Part shown: positions 1-9,474 of the stretch, piece after piece
Position numbering within the stretch: position 1 is the stretch's first letter
How the letters are laid out: every line of letters starts with the position of its first letter
Source of the DNA: Flavobacterium sp.
Lineage (GTDB): Bacteria; Bacteroidota; Bacteroidia; Flavobacteriales; Flavobacteriaceae
DNA length: 64,000 bases
Direction: 5' to 3'
NCBI GenBank assembly: GCA_016718345.1
Contig: JADKDN010000003.1
Coordinates: 124,001-188,000 of the forward strand
Made by a program: the position numbers and the translations under genes
The notes under the pieces: model-generated
Database searches by the model: none
The model's input: the letters and a program-made list of their open reading frames with translations, nothing else
Told to the model about the DNA's origin: nothing

Positions 1-2
1 AT

Positions 3-101
3 GGACTTAAACCTAAATTGAGTACAATGATGATAGGAATTGGAATTCCAATGTCATTTATTACGTTGGCGTTTTGGTATTGGGTTTTGACTACTTTTTG
101 A
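3..101 (+). CDS. C-terminal fragment of an unidentified membrane protein
   Basis: Frame 3 is open from the window edge to a TGA at 99-101 and encodes 32 residues. These are mostly hydrophobic and include IGIGIPMSFITLAFWYWVLT, which looks like one membrane-spanning helix at the end of an integral membrane protein. The start lies outside the window. I do not recognise the family. The fragment is short, so the call rests only on hydrophobicity and on its position directly before the next gene. Confidence 0.35.
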   Translation, partial: GLKPKLSTMMIGIGIPMSFITLAFWYWVLTTF

Positions 102-164
102 TAGTATTCTAATTTGCAATACTCTTCAAAAAGTACTACTTTTCGCCTTTCAAATGCACTACAG

Positions 165-1567
165 ATGAATACTGAAATAACTCCAGAAATTAATGCGAGA
201 CTCATACAGATTGTTGGAAATTCATATGTTTTTTTAGACTAAGAAACGCGCAATCATTACGGTCATGATGAGACGGAAGATTATGTTTTTCCGCTAAGTG
301 TGGTTGTAAAGCCAGCAAATGCTCTGGAGATTTCTGAAATCATGAAACTGGCAAATGAATTTAAAATTCCTGTTACACCAATCGCTGGTAGAACAGGTCT
401 AAGTGGAGGCGCTTTGAGTATTCATAAAGGTATTGGTTTGTCTACCGAAAGATTGAATAAAATTATTTCCATAGACGAACAAAATCTGCAAGTCATTACA
501 GAGCCAGCAGTAATTACTCAAGTTTTGAGAGAGGCGGTAGCAGAGAAAAATTTATTTTATCCACCAGATCCAAGCAGTCAAGGCAGTTGTTGGATAGGAG
601 GGAATGTTGCTGAAAATGCAGGTGGAGCTAGAGCAGTAAAATATGGTGTTACTAAAGATTATGTATTGAATTTAGAGGTGGTTTTACCCAATGGAGAAAT
701 CATTTGGACAGGAGCCAATACTTTAAAAAATTCTACTGGATATAATCTCACTCAGTTGATGGTGGGTAGCGAGGGTACCCTTGGAATTATCACTAAGATT
801 GTGATGAAATTACTACCAAAAAATACTCATAATGTATTAATGTTGGTTCCATTTTATAAAGCTCATGAGGCCTGTGAAGCAGTTTCAGCTATTTTCAGAG
901 CAGGAATAGTTCCTAGTGCTTTAGAATTTATGGAACGCGATGCCATTGATTGGGTTTTAAAATTTGTGGATGGCTTAAATGTTCAAGTTTCAGATGCAAT
1001 TCAAGCGCATTTGTTGATTGAAGTGGATGGGAATTACCCTGATATTTTATTTCAGGAAGCAGAGAAAATCATGAATGTCGTGGAGCAATTTCAAATTGAT
1101 GAAGTGCTTTTTGCCGATACCGAAGATCAGAAAAATGCCTTGTGGAAAATGCGTCGAAGTGTTGCTGAAGCGGTAAAAGCCAATTCTATTTATAAAGAAG
1201 AAGACACGGTTGTGCCACGATATGAATTACCCAAATTACTGAACGGAATTAAAACCATTGGGAATAAGTACGGTTTCAAATCCGTTTGTTATGGTCATGC
1301 AGGTGATGGAAATCTACACGTTAATATTATAAAAGGTGACATGACTGACGAAAATTGGAATACCGAAGTAACCAAAGGAATTCGTGAAATTTTTGAGTTA
1401 ACTGTTGCTTTAAAAGGAACATTATCTGGCGAACACGGAATAGGATTTGTTCAAAAAAACTATATGGATATTGCTTTCAGCCAGACCCAATTACAACTAA
1501 TGAAGGGAATCAAATCGATTTTGATCCAAATGGGGTTTTAAATCCAGGTAAAATTTTTTCCAGATAA
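165..1567 (+). CDS. FAD-binding oxidase, GlcD / D-lactate dehydrogenase family (interrupted)
   Basis: This is a flavoprotein that oxidises a 2-hydroxy acid such as glycolate or D-lactate. The N-terminal half is a PCMH-type FAD-binding domain (PVTPIAGRTGLSGGALS, then GGNVAENAGGARAVKYGV and MVGSEGTLGIIT). The C-terminal half is the FAD-oxidase C domain with GHAGDGNLHVNI and GEHGIG. The ATG at 165 is in frame with the body and gives the expected N-terminus, including GHDETEDY, but codon 26 (240-242) is TAA. Near 1521 one T is missing from a T run, so the uncorrected frame ends at 1541. The corrected frame reads FDPNGVLNPGKIF, the usual family ending, and stops at 1567. The exact substrate cannot be read from sequence. 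Confidence 0.88.
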
Positions 1568-1603
1568 TTTGTAAAAAAGCATTTACTAATTGTGAACCCT
1601 TTT

Positions 1604-1714
1604 TTAATCTCTTTTAGGACTGTTTTTCTTTTCTCTTTTTTCGGCTTTTTTCTCTTTTGCTGTCTTTAGAGGTTCTTTTTTTACAGCTTTCTTTGCGTCT
1701 TGACCTTTAGCCAT
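1604..1714 (-). CDS. tiny Lys-rich basic protein (36 aa)
   Basis: A 36-residue reading frame starting MAKGQDAKKAVKKEPLK and ending KNSPKRD. About 40 percent of residues are lysine, it contains no cysteine, and there is no signal peptide or hydrophobic segment. It is too short for most ORF cut-offs. The composition suggests a disordered nucleic-acid-associated peptide, but that is inference. It lies alone between the flavin oxidase (convergent) and a secreted protein gene on the same strand. I do not recognise a named family. Confidence 0.55.
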   Translation of the reverse strand: MAKGQDAKKAVKKEPLKTAKEKKAEKREKKNSPKRD

Positions 1715-1774
1715 ACTATTCGTTTTTTAGGTTTATACTCTAGTTTAGTAAATGTAAATGTATTTTTTGGATTC

Positions 1775-2374
1775 TTAAAATCCTAACTCTTTTTTTGTAC
1801 TTTCATCGAAGAGAGTTTTGAAAATTTCTTTTTGTGAAGCATCATCAAAGTTAAAAAACTTCCATTCATTGTTGGTCGTTTCATCAACAATAGCGATAAA
1901 TTTAGAAACTCGTTTTACATTCATACTATTGCGTTTCGGTTCAAAAACGACCTCACTGGCATTGTTATTCTCTTTCAACCAACTTACTTTTTTTGAAGCT
2001 GCATCGGAGTTGAGTTTATTTTCAAAAAAATAGCGAATTGGATTTCTATAAGTAATAACACAAAACGTTTTGCCTCCTATTTTTTTTATGTCAGAATATT
2101 GAAAGACTGGGGTTACGAGTTCCAATCGCATGCGATATTCCTCATTTTGATAGTCTAAATCTAGTTTCTCTAGGAAGCTGTCTTTGTTTCCAATGGATTC
2201 TATAATTTTTGGATACGTAAGCTGAGCAATCACATCAAAATCCATGGTATAGTTAGCGTCGTAGATTTTTTTGGTTTCCAGCTTCAATTTTTCCAAAGAT
2301 TGTGAAAAGGAAAATGAACTGAATAGCATAAATAGAATTATAAATTTTGTTTTCCCCCCCTTTTTTATTTTCAA
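1775..2374 (-). CDS. secreted protein of unknown function (199 aa)
   Basis: The N-terminus has a basic start, the hydrophobic stretch FIILFMLFSSFSFS and a cleavage-like SQS, so a Sec signal peptide of about 25 residues is likely. The mature part is a mixed alpha/beta sequence of about 175 residues with no catalytic motif that I recognise. It contains FCVITYRNP near residue 105 and NNEWKFFNFDD near residue 170, typical of small Bacteroidota periplasmic proteins. It lies downstream of secA on the same strand, past a probable terminator, so it is probably transcribed separately. Confidence 0.7.
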   Translation of the reverse strand: MKIKKGGKTKFIILFMLFSSFSFSQSLEKLKLETKKIYDANYTMDFDVIAQLTYPKIIESIGNKDSFLEKLDLDYQNEEYRMRLELVTPVFQYSDIKKIGGKTFCVITYRNPIRYFFENKLNSDAASKKVSWLKENNNASEVVFEPKRNSMNVKRVSKFIAIVDETTNNEWKFFNFDDASQKEIFKTLFDESTKKELGF

Positions 2375-2424
2375 TATAACTTAATTTCCATATTATTTCT
2401 TTAAAATAAGTCAAACTAATCCAT

Positions 2425-2458
2425 AAAAAAATCCCCAACTACTTTCGCAATTGAGGGT
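2425..2458 (-). terminator. probable terminator after secA
   Basis: On the minus strand, CCCTCAA pairs with TTGGGG (one bulged T), separated by a loop of about 11 bases and followed by ATTTTTTT. It sits about 45 bases past the secA stop. Confidence 0.4.
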
Positions 2459-2500
2459 TGATATTTTAGAGTTCTCCTTTGTCGAAAGGACAAAAAAAAA

Positions 2501-5500
2501 TTAGTCATTCACGATAACCCATTCTCCTGAATTAATCATGCTTTCTGCTTTTTTGTATTTTAGGGTATCTGTTTTCCCACTTAATACATGTTTGATGGTT
2601 ACCGTATCGTTACGATTAATTTTTGGCATTTCTCTAACAATCGTTTCGGTTACTTGACGTTGTTGGGTTTGCCCAGCTTCACGATTTTGTTCAGCAAGTG
2701 TGTCACTGTTTGGAACTTCGTCTTTACTGGTTTTATAATTTTCTTTTACCTTAACTTGTTTCGCTTCTTGAATGCTTGGAACATTTTGTTGTGGCAGATC
2801 GCCTTTAAACAAAAATGAAATAACTTCTTTGTTTACCCCATTCAACATAGCACTAAACAAATTGAAGGCTTCAAATTTATAAATAAGCAATGGATCTTTT
2901 TGCTCGTGAACCGCTAATTGAACGGATTGTTTTAGCTCATCCATTTTACGCAAATGCTTTTTCCAAGCTTCATCCACGATCGCTAAAGTGATGTTTTTCT
3001 CAAAATCGGCTATCAATTGTTTTCCTTGCGATTCGTAAGCTTTCTTTAAATCAGTAACTACATTCAATGATTTTATTCCGTCAGTAAAAGGAACTACTAT
3101 GCGCTCGAATTGATTGTTCTTATCCTCAAATACATTTTTGATGATAGGAAAAGCTTCTCTTGCACTACGTTCTGATTCATCACATCATCATATTCTAGCA
3201 AACGTTTACGAACTCCAAAATTGTTTTCTTCTACTTTTTTCTGAGCACGTTCTATCGATTTGGTCATCATCGAGTGCTGAATCACTTCACCTTCTTTTAA
3301 TCCCATTCTGTCCATTACTTTGGCTACTCTTTCAGAGCCAAACAAACGCATCAAATTATCTTCTAACGAAACATAAAATTGAGAGCTTCCCACATCACCT
3401 TGACGACCAGCACGACCACGCAACTGACGGTCCACACGACGTGAATCATGACGTTCTGTTCCAACGATAGCTAATCCACCAGCAGCTTTTACCTCTGGAG
3501 ATAATTTAATATCTGTTCCTCGACCTGCCATATTTGTAGCAATTGTTACTACACCTGATTTTCCAGCTTCTTCAACGATTTGTGCTTCTTGTTTGTGCAT
3601 TTTTGCATTCAAAACGTTGTGAGTAATACCACGCATTTTCAGCATTCGGCTTAATAATTCTGAAATCTCAACCGAGGTTGTTCCAATCAAAACAGGTCTT
3701 CCTGCCTTAGATAGTTCGGTTACATCTTCAATTACAGCATTGAATTTCTCACGAGTAGTTTTGTATATGAAATCTTCTTTATCAATTCTAGCCATAGGTC
3801 GATTGGTTGGGATTTCTACCACATCCAATTTGTAGATTTCCCAAAGCTCACCTGCTTCAGTAACGGCTGTTCCTGTCATACCAGCTAATTTGCTATACAT
3901 TCTAAAATAATTTTGAAGTGTAATCGTTGCAAAAGTCTGTGTAGCAGCCTCAATTTTTACATTTTCTTTAGCTTCAATTGCTTGGTGCAAACCGTCTGAA
4001 TAACGTCGACCATCCATGATACGACCTGTTTGTTCGTCAACAATAAGGATTTTATTGTCGATGATAACATACTCAACATCTTTTTCGAATAGGGTATAGG
4101 CTTTTAGTAATTGTGTCAGTGTGTGAATTCGTTCACTTTTGACAGAGAAGTCCTGGAACAATTTTTCTTTTTGTTCCGCTTCGGCATCTTTGTCTAAATT
4201 TAGCTTTTCAATTCGGGCAATTTCAGTTCCAATATCTGGAAGAACAAAGAAATTGCCGTCTGTATCGGTAGATAAGAATTTGATTCCATTATCAGTCAAT
4301 TCTACTTGATTGTTTTTTTCTTCAATGACAAAATACAACGCTTCATCAATAATATGCATGTCACGATTGTTATCTTGCATGTATTGATTTTCCGTTTTTT
4401 GAAGCAATTGTTTGATTCCTTCTTCGCTTAGAAATTTGATTAGAGCTTTGTTTTTTGGTAAGGCTCTGTATGCTCTCAACAAATTAAATCCTCCATCTTT
4501 TGTATTTCCTTCTTTAACTAAACGTTTTGCTTCGGCTAAAAATCCGTTAGCCAATTGTCTCTGCAGTGTTACCAAATTTTCGATTTTTGGTTTCAACTCA
4601 TTAAACTCATGACGATCTCCTTGTGGTACGGGACCAGAAATAATCAAAGGAGTACGCGCATCATCAATCAAGACAGAGTCGACCTCATCTACAATAGCAA
4701 AATTGTGTTTTCTTTGAACCAAATCTTCTGGTGAATGCGCCATATTATCTCTCAGATAATCAAAACCAAATTCGTTATTGGTTCCGTAGGTAATGTCTGC
4801 TTCGTATGCTTTTCTTCTGGCATCAGAATTCGGTTGATGATTGTCGATACAATCCACAGTTAAACCATGAAATTCAAACAATGGTGCTTTCCAAGTACTA
4901 TCACGCTTTGCCAAATAATCATTAACCGTTACCAAATGTACACCGTTTCCAGTTAAGGCATTTAAATATAATGGTAATGTAGCCACCAAAGTTTTTCCTT
5001 CACCTGTTTGCATTTCTGCAACTTTCCCTGAGTGCAATACCATACCTCCAATCAACTGAACATCATAGTGAACCATGTCCCAAGTAATTTGTTTACCAGC
5101 AGCATTCCATGAGTTAGCCCAAATAGCTTTGTCTCCATCCAACGTGATGTAGGATTTTGTAGCAGAAAGTTCTCTATCCTTTGCTGTAGCAGTTACAACA
5201 ATTTCTGTATTTTCTTTAAAACGTCTTGCCGTTTCTTTGATGACAGCAAAGGCTTCGGGTAATATTTCGTTCAGTGTTTTTTCAGAGATTTCGTAGGCTT
5301 CTTTTTCAAGAGCATCAATTGCAAGGTAAATATCCTCTCTTTTATCAATATCCTCGATAGATTCAACTTCAAGTTGAAGTGCATTTATTTTAGCATCTTT
5401 TTCAGCACGTGCCTCTTTAATTTTTTCTTTGAAGACAACCGTTTTTGCTCTCAAATCATCATTTGATAAACTTTCTAAGGTAACACCAATTGCTTTGATT

Positions 5501-5586
5501 TTAGCGACATTGCCTTGTAACGCTTTAACGTCTTTTTCAGATTTATCTCCAACAAAAATTTTCAGGATACTATTTATGAAACTCAT
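2501..5586 (-). CDS. secA: SecA preprotein translocase ATPase (internal deletion and frame change)
   Basis: SecA is the motor that drives unfolded preproteins through SecYEG. Visible motifs are Walker A MQTGEGKT (residues 192-199), DEVDSVLIDDARTPLI, the preprotein-binding region, helicase part 2 with GTTSVEISE and NMAGRGTDI, and RQLRGRAGRQGD. The first 829 codons (5586-3097) end out of frame just after RLLEYDDVMNQ. The reading then resumes in another frame with AREAFPIIKNVFE and NNQFERIVVPF, and continues as 2501-3067. In the family about 80-90 residues (the YKRRRHALFG region of the helical wing) lie between these two points, and they are absent here. The join is near 3160-3180. The C-terminus ends INSGEWVIVND with no zinc-binding Cys motif. 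Because secA is essential, an assembly deletion is more likely than a real mutation. Confidence 0.95.
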
Positions 5587-5631
5587 AGTGTTTGTGTAAT
5601 TTCTTAATTTATAAAGTGTGCAAATTTAAGC

Positions 5632-5659
5632 AAAAAAAAAGCCTCAGCTGAGACTTTTT
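5632..5659. terminator. hairpin between secA and the DUF2795 gene
   Basis: The palindrome CTCAGCTGAG is flanked by an A run on the left and a T run on the right. It can therefore end the DUF2795 transcript on the minus strand. Confidence 0.5.
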
Positions 5660-5677
5660 ATTGGTTTTATCATTTTT

Positions 5678-5899
5678 TTAATATTCATCCTCGTTCCAAA
5701 GATAATCTTCGTCTGTTGGATAGTCGGGCCAAATTTCCTCCATTGATTCATAAATTTCGCCTTCGTCTTCTATAGATTGCAAGTTCTCCACTACTTCTAG
5801 CGGCGCTCCTGCTCTAATTGCGTAGTCGATAAGCTCATCTTTGTTAGCCGGCCAGGGCGCATCGCTTAAATAGGATGCTAATTCTAATGTCCAATACAT
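5678..5899 (-). CDS. DUF2795 domain protein (73 aa)
   Basis: A small acidic protein (MYWTLELASYLSDAPWPANK at the N-terminus, then DELIDYAIRAGAP, and a very acidic tail ending DEDYLWNEDEY). The pattern of aromatic residues, PWP and KDELIDYA matches DUF2795, a widespread small Bacteroidota family of unknown function. It is short, soluble and has no signal peptide. It is monocistronic: it has its own promoter-like element just upstream and a hairpin downstream. Confidence 0.82.
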   Translation of the reverse strand: MYWTLELASYLSDAPWPANKDELIDYAIRAGAPLEVVENLQSIEDEGEIYESMEEIWPDYPTDEDYLWNEDEY

Positions 5900-5921
5900 C
5901 TTATTTCGATTTTAATTTATG

Positions 5922-5951
5922 CAAAAATAAATTTTTTACTCAAAAAGTCAA
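5922..5951 (-). promoter_or_regulatory. Bacteroidota-type promoter of the DUF2795 gene
   Basis: On the minus strand TTG (5951-5949) is followed after 19 bases by TATTTTTG (5929-5922), a full match to the -7 consensus TAnnTTTG. The ATG lies 22 bases beyond. Confidence 0.5.
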
Positions 5952-6083
5952 GTAAAATTTAATTTATTTTAAAAAAAAGTTAAGAACGTGTTTTTATTTG
6001 TAGCTTATTCTTTGTTTTTAATCTGAATTTTACAATAAAATATAAGATTTAGATACTAAAAAAATAAAAATGTTAAATAGAAT

Positions 6084-6653
6084 TTATTTTCTTGGAATCC
6101 ACTTCACTTCATCAGCTTTTAATTCACTGGACAACTTTCGTGCCAGTACAAAAAGATAGTCAGAAAGTCGGTTGAGGTACTTAATTGCGTTCTCAGCAAC
6201 AGGTTCATTATGGTCGAGGTGAACGGCTAATCGCTCAGCACGGCGACAAACACATCGGGCGATATGACAATATGACACTGTAGTATGCCCTCCTGGCAAA
6301 ATAAAATGAGTCATTTGAGGCAAAACTTCCTCCATTGCATCCATTTCTTTCTCTAACAATTCGATGTCACTATCGATAATTCCGAGTTTTTTCAAACGTA
6401 ATTCTCCATTTTTCTTTACTTCTTTCTCTGGTGGAGTGGCAAGGATAGCACCAATGGTGAATAATCTATCTTGAATTTCGATGAGAATTTCCTTGTGATG
6501 CGTTTCTATCTCTTGATCGCGAATTAATCCAATGTGAGAATTTAATTCGTCAACAGTTCCATAACTCTCAATACGGATATGATCTTTGGGTACTCTTGTT
6601 CCTCCAAAAAGTGCCGTAGTTCCATTGTCTCCAGTTTTTGTGTATATTTTCAT
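6084..6653 (-). CDS. cob(I)alamin adenosyltransferase, PduO/MMAB type
   Basis: Transfers the adenosyl group of ATP to cob(I)alamin to make adenosylcobalamin. The N-terminal KIYTKTGDNGTTALFGG is the ATP-binding signature, followed by VDELNSHIGL. The C-terminal half has CHIARCVCRRAER and LNRLSDYLFVLAR, which are family-specific. The length of 189 residues is normal for the PduO type. The most likely client is methylmalonyl-CoA mutase, which fits the propionyl-CoA carboxylase genes further along the window, but the mutase itself is not here. The 180-190 bases on either side of the gene are AT-rich and hold nothing convincing except a TATATTTG-like element (complement of 6723-6730). Confidence 0.93.
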   Translation of the reverse strand: MKIYTKTGDNGTTALFGGTRVPKDHIRIESYGTVDELNSHIGLIRDQEIETHHKEILIEIQDRLFTIGAILATPPEKEVKKNGELRLKKLGIIDSDIELLEKEMDAMEEVLPQMTHFILPGGHTTVSYCHIARCVCRRAERLAVHLDHNEPVAENAIKYLNRLSDYLFVLARKLSSELKADEVKWIPRK

Positions 6654-6840
6654 TATAGATTCAGCAATTGGGATTTAGGATTATGGGATTTTTATCCGTA
6701 ATCAAAAATCAAATTTAATTTTCAAATATAGTATTTATTCGAATGGGTTTTAGTAGGTTTTTTCAAATAAATAGGTGAGAAATTTTATGATGTTTTACAA
6801 CAGCTTCTAAGTGGGTGTTATAAATACTTTTTTGTAATTT

Positions 6841-7867
6841 TTAATAATATTTTTTCTTCATCCACAAGCTTACTCTAACTAACAAAATTAAAACCGGAAC
6901 TTCTACCAATGGGCCGATGACACCCACAAATGCTTGTGGTGAGTGTAAACCAAAAACTGCAATAGCAACCGCAATAGCTAATTCAAAATTGTTTCCTGTG
7001 GCTGTAAATGCAACAGATGCATTTTTGTCGTAAGCTACTTTTAGTGCTTTGCTTATGAAGAAACTAACGAAAAATGTCAATACAAAATAAATGACAAGTG
7101 GAAGAGCAACTTTTACAACATCTAAGGGTAATTCTAAAATTTTATCGCCTTTTAGGCTGAACATCAATACAATGGTAAAGAGCAAAGCGTATAAAGTAAT
7201 TGGTGAAATGGTTGGAATAAATTTTCTATTGAACCATTCAAGACCTTTTGAACGTATTAAAAAGTAACGGCTTGTGAGACCAGCCAGAAACGGAATACCC
7301 AAATATATAAAAACACTTTCGGCTACATCTTTCAGTGGAACGGAAATATTGAAGTGTCCTAAACCTAATTTTTGTGGTAATACATTAATGAAGAGCCAGG
7401 CATAAAAACTATAAAATAATAATTGAAAAATACTGTTTAATGCGACCAACAATGCTGCATATTCCTGTTTCCTTTAGCCAAATCGTTCCATACAATAACC
7501 ATTGCAATACATCTTGCCAAGCCAATTAAAATTAAACCCACCATATAATCTGGTTTCGTTTTGAGGAAAATAATTGCTAATACAAACATTAAAATCAGAC
7601 TAATTATCCAATTAAGTACTAGCGAAACCGACAATATTTTTTTGTCTTTAAACGCCATTGGTAGTAATGAATAATTTACTTTGCTAATGGCGGATACATC
7701 ATCAAAATCAGTCCAATAGCTAGTGGAATATTGGTTGTTCCAATCGAAAGAGAATTAGTAACGTTTGGAATATCAGGAAAAAAATACCCTAGACCAACTC
7801 CAAAAAGCATCGCTAAGAATATCCAAAGTGTCAAGTATCTGTCAAGAAATTTTAGTTTTATTTGCAT
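6841..7867 (-). CDS. arsB: ACR3-family arsenite efflux permease (two frameshifts)
   Basis: An inner-membrane transporter of about 342 residues and roughly 10 helices that expels arsenite. It starts MQIKLKFLDRYLTLWIFLAM, with LSIGTTNIPLAIGLILMMYPPLAK typical of ACR3. The middle has GLILIGLARCIAMVIVWNDLAKGN, carrying the conserved cysteine of the family, and the C-terminal part has FTATGNNFELAIAVAIAVFG. The frame is broken twice by single missing bases: after LAK near 7676 (a G lost, so the frame would continue VNYSLLPMAF) and near 7455 (a base lost before YAALLVALNS). It is the last gene of the arsenic operon; only 3 bases separate it from arsC. Confidence 0.93.
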
Positions 7868-7870
7868 CGT

Positions 7871-8482
7871 TTACAATTCTATTTTTGAAAAAACATAAAA
7901 CATTTCAGTTGCAATTTGCAAGCTTCTTTCTGAATATATTTTCGTCTGTTCGGCTGTATTATCCGATATTTTTGGATCTTCAAATGTGATTGGAATTCTC
8001 TCTTCTGCTCCTGCTATAAAAGGACAACCATTATCTGCCTGTGAACAAGTCATGATGGCTGCAAACTTAGAAATCGGATTAAATAGGTTATCGTATTTTT
8101 TAGAGAAACCAATTACAGGCAAAATATTGTCGCTGTATTTTATAGCATAAATAGGATTAGCTGTTTCCGATAATTTTAAAACAATGAAACCTTGATTGGT
8201 TAGAGTTTCTACAACTTTGGGAAATAGCGCTGTTTCTTCTGTACCTCCCGAATAACAAGTAACATTTGGAATATTAAAATGTGTTGCTGCTACTTGAGCC
8301 CAAACTTGTGACAAATGGCTTCTTCGAGAATTGTGTGTGCAAATGAAATTGATATTAATCGGTTCCTTATTATTTATTTTTTGTTGTACAAAATTAATTA
8401 AAGGTTTTAAAATTCTTTTGCGTTCTTCACTAATGGTTTGAAGTTGTAGTTGTTCGGTTGTTTTTTTTAATACGGAATACAT
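7871..8482 (-). CDS. arsC: arsenate reductase-like low-molecular-weight phosphatase family protein
   Basis: The protein has the phosphatase-type CX5R loop CTHNSRRSHLSQ (Cys48 counted from the chosen start), so it is of the thioredoxin-linked ArsC/LMW-PTPase class that reduces arsenate to arsenite. Other cysteines include MTCSQADNGCPFIAGAEER near residue 145. It is about 203 residues, longer than Staphylococcus ArsC, as in related Bacteroidota proteins. The ATG at 8482 is preferred because it begins the homologous MYSVLKK and lies 11 bases after the preceding stop. A longer frame to 8521 would overlap the upstream gene. It sits between DUF6428 and acr3. Confidence 0.87.
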   Translation of the reverse strand: MYSVLKKTTEQLQLQTISEERKRILKPLINFVQQKINNKEPININFICTHNSRRSHLSQVWAQVAATHFNIPNVTCYSGGTEETALFPKVVETLTNQGFIVLKLSETANPIYAIKYSDNILPVIGFSKKYDNLFNPISKFAAIMTCSQADNGCPFIAGAEERIPITFEDPKISDNTAEQTKIYSERSLQIATEMFYVFSKIEL

Positions 8483-8493
8483 AGTTATATTTT

Positions 8494-8967
8494 TTAGCAA
8501 CAGCCTCCGCCTGGTTTGCAAGCATTAGTTGAGTTAGCGGTTAATTCTACTAATTTTTTATTTTCTTTATCTGATTGAATTCCACAAGCATCTTGAGCCA
8601 AACAAGCAGTTGTTTTGCTTATCAATACAAATGTTTTTCCGTTAAATTCTATGTCATATTTGCCGATAGTATCATTTTGATATTCTACTTCAATTTCTGC
8701 ATCTTCAATACTTAATTTTTCTTCAGATAGTTTGATGATATTAAGTAGTTTGTTTGGTTTTAAACGATGTTCAAAATCGTTAGCATTCCACAATTGAAAA
8801 TTGACTACTTTCTCAGAACGAATTGTTCCTCCACAATCAATGAAGTTTTTGGTAATTTGTCCTACTTCTGTAACGTGAAAATGTTCGGGTACAAAAGTTC
8901 CGTTTTCGAGTTGAAATTCAACATTTTCCAATGTTGGTAAAATTTCCTTGATATTAGATAGTCTCAT
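8494..8967 (-). CDS. DUF6428 family protein of the arsenic operon
   Basis: A 157-residue soluble protein beginning MRLSNIKEILPTLENVEFQL. It contains VPEHFHVTEVGQITKNFIDC and GGTIRSEKVVNFQLW. The tail is cysteine-rich: TTACLAQDACGIQ, then NACKPGGGCC at the very end. The family is known as DUF6428 and recurs with ars genes in Bacteroidota; its function is not established. The clustered C-terminal cysteines and the operon suggest arsenite or thiol chemistry, which is inference. It sits 54 bases after arsR, and an operator-like repeat lies in that gap. Confidence 0.8.
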   Translation of the reverse strand: MRLSNIKEILPTLENVEFQLENGTFVPEHFHVTEVGQITKNFIDCGGTIRSEKVVNFQLWNANDFEHRLKPNKLLNIIKLSEEKLSIEDAEIEVEYQNDTIGKYDIEFNGKTFVLISKTTACLAQDACGIQSDKENKKLVELTANSTNACKPGGGCC

Positions 8968-8987
8968 TTTTTTATTTATTGGTTTAA

Positions 8988-9002
8988 TGCAATATTGCGA
9001 TA
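8988..9002 (-). promoter_or_regulatory. second ArsR-type operator, inside the ars operon
   Basis: The plus-strand 15-mer TGCAATATTGCGATA matches the site upstream of arsR (TGCAATATTACGATA) at 14 of 15 positions and has the same orientation. It lies between the arsR stop and the DUF6428 start. A second repressible promoter or an attenuating site is the likely role. Confidence 0.5.
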
Positions 9003-9021
9003 TATTAATTAAAAAAATATT

Positions 9022-9348
9022 TTAACAACACTTGGACTTTAAAACAGTTTGTATGATTTTTGAAAAATAGGTGTTGAGAATGTTAATTGTTTTTTCGTCA
9101 ATACAATAGCAAATCGAATTTCCTTCGACGTTTCCTTTTATAATTCCTGCGTTTTTTAATTCCTTAAGATGTTGTGAAACTGTTGGTTGAGCCAACGGAA
9201 GTTCGTTTACAATGTCACCACAAATACATTCATTTGCTTTCATTAAATATTCAATAATTGCAATTCTTGCAGGATGTCCCATTGCTTTTGCAATTGTAGC
9301 AATTTGGTTTTGTTGGTCTGTAAAGTATTCGGTTTTAGTTGCTCCCAT
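9022..9348 (-). CDS. arsR: ArsR/SmtB-family metalloregulator
   Basis: A 108-residue winged-helix repressor. The metal-sensing motif ECICGD is near residue 41, followed by the recognition helix LAQPTVSQHLKELKNAGII and the wing GNVEGNSICYCID. The ICYC segment and the terminal KSKCC add cysteines that could complete an arsenite site. It is the first gene of the operon arsR-DUF6428-arsC-acr3 and should release its operators when arsenite binds. A near-perfect palindrome lies just upstream of its start. Confidence 0.92.
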   Translation of the reverse strand: MGATKTEYFTDQQNQIATIAKAMGHPARIAIIEYLMKANECICGDIVNELPLAQPTVSQHLKELKNAGIIKGNVEGNSICYCIDEKTINILNTYFSKIIQTVLKSKCC

Positions 9349-9360
9349 TTTAAATATATT

Positions 9361-9380
9361 AATATTGCAATATTACGATA
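9361..9380 (-). promoter_or_regulatory. ArsR-type operator upstream of arsR
   Basis: AATATTGCAATATT (9361-9374) is a perfect 14-base palindrome about 13 bases from the arsR ATG. With the adjoining ACGATA it shares TGCAATATTNCGATA with the site at 8988-9002. Its position overlaps where the promoter must be. Confidence 0.55.
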
Positions 9381-9474
9381 ATAATTTAATTCTACACTAC
9401 TTTTTTTTATTTTATTATGTTTTTTAAACAAATGTAGTTCGGAGGTAAATAGATTTTACTTAAATCTGAATTGT

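Noticed and set aside
240..242. Reassigned TAA stop codon (altered genetic code)
   Set aside because: Only two in-frame TAA codons are seen, while dozens of genes end in TAA at the expected place. Errors explain it better.
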